Assembly: GCA_937625935.1 (NCBI GenBank)
Contig: OW569362.1
Location: forward strand, 248,001 to 312,000
From: Tetramitus jugosus
Lineage: Eukaryota > Heterolobosea > Eutetramitea > Acrasida > Vahlkampfiidae
Direction: 5' to 3'
DNA: 64,000 nt
Both the position numbers and the translations under genes were made by a program. Every line of letters begins with the position of its first letter. Position 1 is the stretch's first letter. Positions 58,391 to 64,000 of this stretch are shown piece after piece. A model generated the notes under the pieces. It saw only the letters and a program-made list of their open reading frames with translations, had not been told where the DNA came from and searched no databases.

Positions 58391-60169
58391 ATGTCTGCCA
58401 CTGATCTATCAGATATTTTGGGTGTTTCACGTGGTGCTCAATCATCCAGCACTCCCATCAAACATCTCAAATCTCCACTCATGATCAATGCAACTGGTTA
58501 CCTCACCACACCACTCCAAAGCTATCAATCATCACTCAACAGTGGAATCAAAGAGAAGCGAAAAATTCATGAGCATGTTCAGAAATGGAAATGGTCACCA
58601 TTTATCACACGAGTCAGAAAAGATGATTTGCTTTTTCATCATTGGTCCAAAACATCAAACAATGACAATGATGACAATGATAATGGTGAGATTGTCAATG
58701 TAGGTCATTCAAATTTCGAGTCACTCCACTCCAAAACAATCAAAGTTTTTCAATACAATAACAATGAATACAAAAATTTGATTGCAAAATTGAAAAACTC
58801 GATTGAATCCACCATCACTACCACCACTACTACCATAGTAGAACCAACAACAACAACAACAACAACAGCCACAATCACAACCACTTCAAGTGATGAACCA
58901 AACGCAGATCAACAACAACAACAACAACAACAAGAAACATGTTTGAGTGAACAAGTACCAAAAAAGGATGAAAAATCATCATCAACAACAATAGTGAAAA
59001 TCAATAGTGAAAAAACAACAAGATTATCAGATGATGATTACCTATGGACAAGAGAGGAAACCAACCAATTATTCAAGTTGTGTAAAGTGTATGATTTGAG
59101 ATTTTCTGTGATGCATGATCGATTTGTGTCATGTCGAAACGATGGAACCATTCCCACATTGGAACAAATGAAAAATCGATATTTTACAATTGCTCGATTG
59201 TTGCTTCAGGAGAGAGCAAAGAAAAAGAGTCAATTGTCAATGATTGAAAATCACCCGTTGATGCAGTGCGAATATGACTATGAGTATGAAGTGAAACGAA
59301 AGAATCAAACCGAGTCAATTTATCACCGGGATACAGAGTATGTAAAGAGAGAGGAATCGATACGAATGAGACTGAAACAGATTGAAGATATTAAAAAGAG
59401 AAGAATCGAAGAGGAAAAGCGAGAAAAGTTGTTGCAGGAGAAGCGCGAGAAGGAAGCAATCAAGTTGCAACAAAAATTGGAACGAGAACGGAAAAAGCAA
59501 GAAAAGATGCGATTGTTGGAGGAGAGTGCCGCAGCAGCTGCTGCTGCAATTGAAGTGGATGGTGAATCGACTGTTGTTAGTGATGAATCTGCAATGATGG
59601 ATACGAATGCTGCCGCTGTTGCAGTTGATACTGCGGTGGTGGAAGAGAACAAGACAGCAAATGAAAGACCAAAGCGCAGCACTCGAAGTTCACGATCATC
59701 GACAAATGTCATTGAAAGTGCTCCAGTCGTATCGAAACGCCTTGTAAATTTAGATTTAGTAGATGAAGGAACGATATCGTCGACTTCGTTCAGTGAAGAT
59801 GTATCAGTAGTGGATGAAGCGATCAAAAAATCCAAGAGTGGTGTTCATACGAGATCGTTGCTCATGTACTCGTGTGCAGCACCAGAGATTGGCAAACGAG
59901 TCGATCAAGTGTTGGAAGAGATTAACATGTTTCGTCCAATGCCTACACTCCGAGTGCACCAAGCATTCGAAGAGATGAAACGCAAACTGGCCACCATTGT
60001 CGAACTGGAGAAGAAGATTAGTAAATATGAGAGCAAGAGCTCTGGTGCCAATTCCAAGAAACGTGCTGCTGATGCTGACTTTGTGCCATCGTCAAATGTC
60101 GAAGCAGATGCCACAAAGAAGCGGAAGAAGGGACAGAGAGGAAGACCTCCAAAGAAGCAAAAGAAGTAA
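58391..60169 (+). CDS. SWC4/DMAP1-like subunit of SWR1 and NuA4 complexes
   Basis: 592 residues. The start DLSDILGVSRGAQ is typical of DMAP1. Features in order: WKWSPFITRVRKDDLLFHHWSK (family: W.F.NxARxDxLxLxHW), then VFQYNNNEYKNLI (family: Y.x.EYxxxL), the SANT/Myb-like domain with DDYLWTREETNQLFKLCKVYDLRFSVMHDRF (family: WTrEETDyLfdLc.kyDLRwfvihDRY), and PTLEQMKNRYFTIARLL. A coiled coil rich in Lys/Glu/Arg follows, then DKVLEEINMFRP-like segments near the end and a basic AT-hook-like tail GQRGRPPKKQKK. Thr and Gln tracts interrupt the N-terminal half. The protein is a shared subunit of H2A.Z-exchange and histone acetylation complexes. Confidence 0.88.
   Translation: MSATDLSDILGVSRGAQSSSTPIKHLKSPLMINATGYLTTPLQSYQSSLNSGIKEKRKIHEHVQKWKWSPFITRVRKDDLLFHHWSKTSNNDNDDNDNGEIVNVGHSNFESLHSKTIKVFQYNNNEYKNLIAKLKNSIESTITTTTTTIVEPTTTTTTTATITTTSSDEPNADQQQQQQQQETCLSEQVPKKDEKSSSTTIVKINSEKTTRLSDDDYLWTREETNQLFKLCKVYDLRFSVMHDRFVSCRNDGTIPTLEQMKNRYFTIARLLLQERAKKKSQLSMIENHPLMQCEYDYEYEVKRKNQTESIYHRDTEYVKREESIRMRLKQIEDIKKRRIEEEKREKLLQEKREKEAIKLQQKLERERKKQEKMRLLEESAAAAAAAIEVDGESTVVSDESAMMDTNAAAVAVDTAVVEENKTANERPKRSTRSSRSSTNVIESAPVVSKRLVNLDLVDEGTISSTSFSEDVSVVDEAIKKSKSGVHTRSLLMYSCAAPEIGKRVDQVLEEINMFRPMPTLRVHQAFEEMKRKLATIVELEKKISKYESKSSGANSKKRAADADFVPSSNVEADATKKRKKGQRGRPPKKQKK
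58845..58933 (+). repeat. CAA/ACA triplet tracts in the SWC4 gene
   Basis: A pure CAA-phase run at 58845-58867 (Thr codons ACA) and another at 58910-58933 (Gln codons CAA) flank Thr-rich sequence. The two tracts use the same triplet in different frames, giving poly-Thr and poly-Gln. Confidence 0.8.
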
Positions 60170-60215
60170 AGCAGTTGCAGGACATTAATTTATGTACAAA
60201 TCGAATTCAGAGAGT

Positions 60216-60791
60216 TTACTCTTGTTGCGAAGCGTGGAGGGTGTCCTTGATTTCACATGAAAGTGGCAACAACACGTTCATAGAGGTATCAATCACGTGA
60301 CCATTGCTAGAGTTGTGCATGTACACTGGGAAATCAGGGATTGCAGTAGACAAGAATTCATTCATGAATTGTCTGCAAGCACCACAAGGAGAAGCACTGA
60401 AAAAAGAAAAAAGGATTGTAAGCACACCAGCAACCAAAACATGAACACTTCAACAAAGAAATAAAAATGGTGCAAAACACAAAAAAGAAGCTGTGTGCAC
60501 CAAACACAAAACAACATACCCAACAGCAGTGCTGACAGCAATGGCCTTAATGCCCTTGCCTCCTTCACTAACCATCTTGACTGCAGCAGTTCTTTCAGCA
60601 CAGATGCACAAACCATAGGATTGATTCTCAACGTTGACACCAGTGTAAATCTTTCCATCGTCAGCCAATAGAGCAGCACCAACATGGAACTTGCTGTATG
60701 GACAGTAGGCCTTTGGCTCCATCTCAGCAGCCAACTTGATTAGCTTTTCTCTTGTTTCTTGGGATACAGACATATCAGTGCTTAGGGACAT
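60216..60791 (-). CDS. cytidine deaminase, two exons
   Basis: Exon 1 is 60791-60520 and exon 2 is 60396-60216; the 123-bp phase-2 intron has GG/GTATGT and TTTCAG/TGC ends. The 150-residue product fits the homotetrameric CDA class. Zinc-site motifs are CICAERTA (C-A-E, about residue 60, with the catalytic Glu) and ASPCGACRQFMNEF (PCGxC, residues 93-104). The substrate region YCPYSKFHVGAALL (family: YSxFxVGAAL) and VNVENQSYG (family: NVExASY) are also present. It deaminates cytidine and deoxycytidine in pyrimidine salvage. The ATG at 60791 was chosen over an in-frame ATG at 60773, which would shorten it by six residues. Confidence 0.93.
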
Positions 60792-61038
60792 ATATATTCG
60801 AGGGAAAAATGTAAATTGTCGTGAGTGTAGGTACAAGTACGTAACAACACTTTTTTTCACGAAGAAAAAATTTTATTTTATTCAGCACCAGAGGGGGTAT
60901 CGTCGCTCCGGAGAAAGTTTACAACGGTTGCAACGGAACCCAATCAAAAAAGAGCAACCTACAGCATACAACCAGGTATCCGTACCGGAGATAGCTATCT
61001 AGATAGATTTTGTTTGTCCAATTTCCTTCCTGCTGACG

Positions 61039-61818
61039 TCACTTGTACTTTTCTAAAACGCAACCATTCTCATCTACGAAATCATACATGTTCTGTATGG
61101 TGAATGGTATAGCATCACCAGGATCCGATTTCACATAATCATGCATTACAATGCCCTCCAAATGATCCAACTCGTGTTGGAATATCCGAGCTGGAAATCC
61201 TTCCAAATCATGTGTGACAACTTCGCCCAGAATATTGTTGTACTTGACTCGAATCTGTTCTGCTCTACTCTTGATTACAAATGTTCCTGGAAAGCTTAAG
61301 CATCCCTCTGCCTCTCGACACATCTTATCACTCTTATCTATGATTTCTGGATTGAAATAGGCCTCCAATGAATGAGACTCCACAGAGGATCGATCTTCGC
61401 TGAATGTCATCTCATGACAACCGATAAACAATCGCTTGGCAATGTGAATCTGAGGTGCACAGAGACCGAGAGTATCTTCTCCTTGATTGACTGTCCGAAC
61501 AAGCTGAGCCAACGCCACCAAATCCTCCTCTGACAAAATTTGCTTCACGTGCTTCAAAATAAGTTTCAGTTCGTCCTTTGTGAGCCTCTCTTGTTTGATA
61601 GTTGTGCCACGTTGTTGAGAAATCATATGATTCAACTTTAAGATGGGATCCGATAGCTCATCAATGATCGTCTGAGAGCTTTCAGACAAAGTGGGCCGGT
61701 TGAATTGAAAAGGTGCACATTTTGCTCTCAAAATTTCATCAGTGGGACCAGCAACAGAGGTTCTGGCTTTTGTTTTAATGTTTCTAAAGAAACCACTCCG
61801 ATACACCAGACTCAGCAT
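61039..61818 (-). CDS. mitochondrial peptide deformylase
   Basis: 259 residues from the ATG at 61818. The frame extends further upstream but on a GTG. The first about 20 residues (LSLVYRSGFFRNIKTKARTS) are basic, lack acidic residues and look like a mitochondrial presequence. The three peptide deformylase motifs are present: GLCAPQI (motif 1, GLxAPQ; about 116), EGCLSFPG (motif 2, EGCLS, the metal-binding Cys; about 170) and QHELDHLEG (motif 3, HExDH; about 214). The enzyme removes the formyl group from Met on nascent mitochondrial proteins. An insert of helical and charged sequence (KDELKLILKHVKQILSEED) precedes motif 1. Confidence 0.9.
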   Translation of the reverse strand: MLSLVYRSGFFRNIKTKARTSVAGPTDEILRAKCAPFQFNRPTLSESSQTIIDELSDPILKLNHMISQQRGTTIKQERLTKDELKLILKHVKQILSEEDLVALAQLVRTVNQGEDTLGLCAPQIHIAKRLFIGCHEMTFSEDRSSVESHSLEAYFNPEIIDKSDKMCREAEGCLSFPGTFVIKSRAEQIRVKYNNILGEVVTHDLEGFPARIFQHELDHLEGIVMHDYVKSDPGDAIPFTIQNMYDFVDENGCVLEKYK

Positions 61819-62049
61819 ACTATTGTTGTTCGTCTGTCGTTGTGTTGTTGCTGGAAATGCACGATAATTTACCGCCCAAAAAATTACTGGACGCAGTCGG
61901 TGTTTTATTGAGTCAACCGGAATAAAAAACACCTACAATATTAGTCCGTTCTTGCAACTTTTTCACGCCAAAACACTCGACATCATCTTGTTTTGATCAT
62001 CCACACAAGAGCAAAAAAAACATTTTTTATTCGACCGTCAAAAACTCAA

Positions 62050-63928
62050 ATGTCTCTTCGTCTGTCTCAAACCGCCGCATCAAAGGTCAACCAATGCAAG
62101 AAGGTTGCTGCCCCATTGCTTAAACAACAACAGAGATTTGCTTCTGTGAACCCAGTTGTCCAACATCATGAAAAATTGAGGGTACGGTATCAAAAATGAT
62201 CGTCATTATTAAGGTGTCATTTTTATGTTCCGCCACATCTTTGATGATGCAAAAGCTAACATGTCATTTTTTCATTTTTTTCGCATCATTTTTTCTCCAT
62301 CCATGCAACCTTGCAACCTATCATACGAAATATGAACATCCAATCACCAATACGATACTATTGAAAATTTGAATCGAAACAAACGATATATGAATAATAA
62401 TAATACAAAATACAAAATACGAACCTATGTTTATCTCTGTTGAATGTGTATGACATCATGATATGATAGCCAACCGTTCAAGTAGATCCTCTTGAGCCAA
62501 TTCAATTCCCTAGACAGAGACCTGGTATCGAGTATGATTTGAACTGGAGTTTAGTCCCATTGCAAATCACACCTTATCACGACTCATTCAGAAATGCAAG
62601 TGTTGAAAATTTGTTGAAGCGTGCCTATGGTGAAATCAAGGAGAACAGTTCTCTCTTGTTCAATGCCTCTACCACTGAAACCACCGCCACTGCCACCACT
62701 ACTGAATATCAAAAGTTGATTACTTTCCAACCTGAAGAACTACAGACCAATTGGAAGATTTTCGCACCAAAGTTCCACAGAAGAGTTCAAAGAGATGTGT
62801 GTATCATGATACTATTGTCATTGTAATTTTTGTTATATTTGTAATTGTTGATATTGGTGTGATGATGATGATGAAAATTGACACATTCTATTTGGTTGTT
62901 ATTGTGATTGTTTACATTAGGTTGCTTACTATTTGACTCATGCTCCATCTTCATTTGTTCAAGATGGTGATTTTGGATATGGTGTTAAATTGAGAGTGAT
63001 AACAGACAATGCAAACACTGGTCTCATTTTGAAGAATTTGATCTTGTCTACACGCAGATTGTCTGCTGTTGAATTCAAGTATGATGCATTGGTGTTCCAT
63101 GCTCCAGGATACCAATTCACACCAAACAATGTTGTTGAAGAATTCAACGGACCAAAGCCAGCTGACTTGGGATTGACCAATGATCAATTTGTCATGTTGA
63201 ACGATCAAGAAAACAGAGTGACCATTGGAGGTGTCAATGATTTGAATGTTTTGATTGATTCTATTGTTCATTTGACTTCAAAGGCTGCTTTGGCCAAGGG
63301 ATCTATCATTCTTCCATCTGATGCCATCATTTCAAAGAATGGAGCCGTTACATTGATTGTGAACAATAATGGTGATGATGCCGCTCAAGTCAGAAAGAAT
63401 GCCCTGGCCAAGACCAACTCCAAGCACTACTCCCTATATTCATCACATCACAACATGTTGAGCAAGGATGGATTGAGCAGAGTTTGGAACGGTTCCAGAG
63501 TTGTTGTCGACAGTGCCACATTCAACAAGCTCAAGTTGGGTGCTGGTGACGTTGTCGAAAGCATCAACGGAGGTAAGCAATATATTGTCACAACAAAGGA
63601 CAGCGTCAGACCAACTGTCGTCAAGGCTCCATCCACCATTGTCTTCATGGTCAAGGACAGTTCCAACAATGTGCCAACTCTTGGACAAATCAATGCCGAA
63701 ACTGCAAAGAACTTGCTTGTGAGCGGAAAGGCAAACTTCCCAGAGCTATCAGCAGACAATGTGAAACAAGTGTTTGATCAGTTGACATCCAATGTTCAAT
63801 TCTATGTGGTCAACAGTTCCTATGACAACAAGACCATTGCTCAAGCTGTTGACTCTGTTGCATCTGGATCTGTTAAGTCTGCATCTGCTGCTGATTCAGC
63901 TGTGCAAGCTTTCTTGGGGGGTAAGTAA
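62050..63928 (+). CDS. PEPCK-like mitochondrial pseudoenzyme (three exons)
   Basis: Exons are 62050-62181, 62470-62796 and 62921-63928. Introns of 288 bp (AGG/GTACGG, ATAG/CCA) and 124 bp (GAT/GTGTGT, TTAG/GTT) are phase 0. The first ATG gives MSLRLSQTAASKVNQCKK, a basic presequence. The 488-residue protein follows ATP-dependent phosphoenolpyruvate carboxykinase in order: ASVENLLKRAYGEI, FVQDGDFGYGVKLRVITDNA (family: FVxDxFxGADPxYRLxVRVIT), VFHAPGYQFTP (family: INAPGF), ITIGG-like VTIGG, ILPSDAIISKNGAVTLIVNN (family: MHCSANVGxxGDVALFFGLS) and IVFMVKDSSNNVPTLGQI with AETAKNLLVSGKANF (family: IIFLTADAFGVLPPI ... PEQAMYHFLSGYTA). The P-loop GLSGTGKTT is replaced by NNNGDDAA and the metal ligands are lost, so kinase activity is not expected. 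The role is unknown. Confidence 0.7.
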
Positions 63929-64000
63929 ATAACGGGAAATAATAATGAACCACACATATCTATGTAAACATAAAATGAAAATGAATTGTCATTTGCTTTC

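Noticed and set aside
61819-61932. Longer N-terminus of peptide deformylase
   Set aside because: The extension starts on GTG; the ATG at 61818 begins a good mitochondrial presequence.

Overview
The window is nuclear DNA of a free-living protist, most likely a heterolobosean amoeboflagellate close to Naegleria. This is inferred from content: compact AT-rich sequence, short spliceosomal introns, Asn/Gln/Ser/His homopolymer tracts, a cycloartenol-type oxidosqualene cyclase, an RWP-RK regulator, and a basal-body protein (rotatin). No species-level evidence was available. There are about 40 genes on both strands. At least nine contain introns (11 resolved here, 55-295 bp, mostly phase 0). I saw no convincing tRNA, rRNA, transposon or CRISPR array. 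Several long frames open on GTG or TTG; for these I moved the start to the first in-frame ATG.

Layout. 0-13 kb: the 3' end of a Vps26 retromer gene, a small mitochondrial-type protein, a GAF-domain protein, an RWP-RK regulator, a DED1/DDX3 helicase, a GNAT acetyltransferase, a large VWA protein and a Rac GTPase. 13-25.8 kb: an unknown nuclear protein, a DCAF8-like WD40 protein, an UNC93/MFSD11 membrane protein, cofilin, an F-box/GTPase fusion with a myristoylation-type N-terminus, a Gln-rich protein, an RCC1-like protein, TMA16 and DAD1. 26-45.5 kb: cycloartenol synthase, GPKOW/Spp2, a Qc-SNARE, a very large protein with two degenerate AMP-binding-like regions, a DUF952 protein, CNOT11, a degenerate Ras-like protein, rotatin (three exons) and TFIIH subunit Tfb4. 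45.6-64 kb: a TALE homeobox protein, maleylacetoacetate isomerase, an Rnl2-type RNA ligase, a SMARCAL1/ZRANB3-like SNF2 ATPase with two GRF zinc fingers, TCF25/Rqc1, a decayed coiled-coil gene, an MGC-type acylated unknown, an extended SDR reductase, SWC4/DMAP1, cytidine deaminase, mitochondrial peptide deformylase and a mitochondrial PEPCK-like pseudoenzyme.

Most genes are unrelated housekeeping functions: RNA metabolism (DED1, GPKOW, CNOT11, TMA16, TCF25), transcription and chromatin (Tfb4, SWC4, SNF2, RWP-RK, TALE), membrane traffic (Vps26, Qc-SNARE), actin control (Rac, cofilin), sterol synthesis and mitochondrial functions. Neighbours are often divergent with very short shared promoters. 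The observations I rate highest are the PEPCK-derived protein that has lost its ATP-binding loop, the F-box/GTPase fusion, the degenerate Ras-like protein with a huge Asn-rich insert, the compact rotatin, the small RNA ligase, and the frameshifted coiled-coil remnant bracketed by a copy of the TCF25 3' end.
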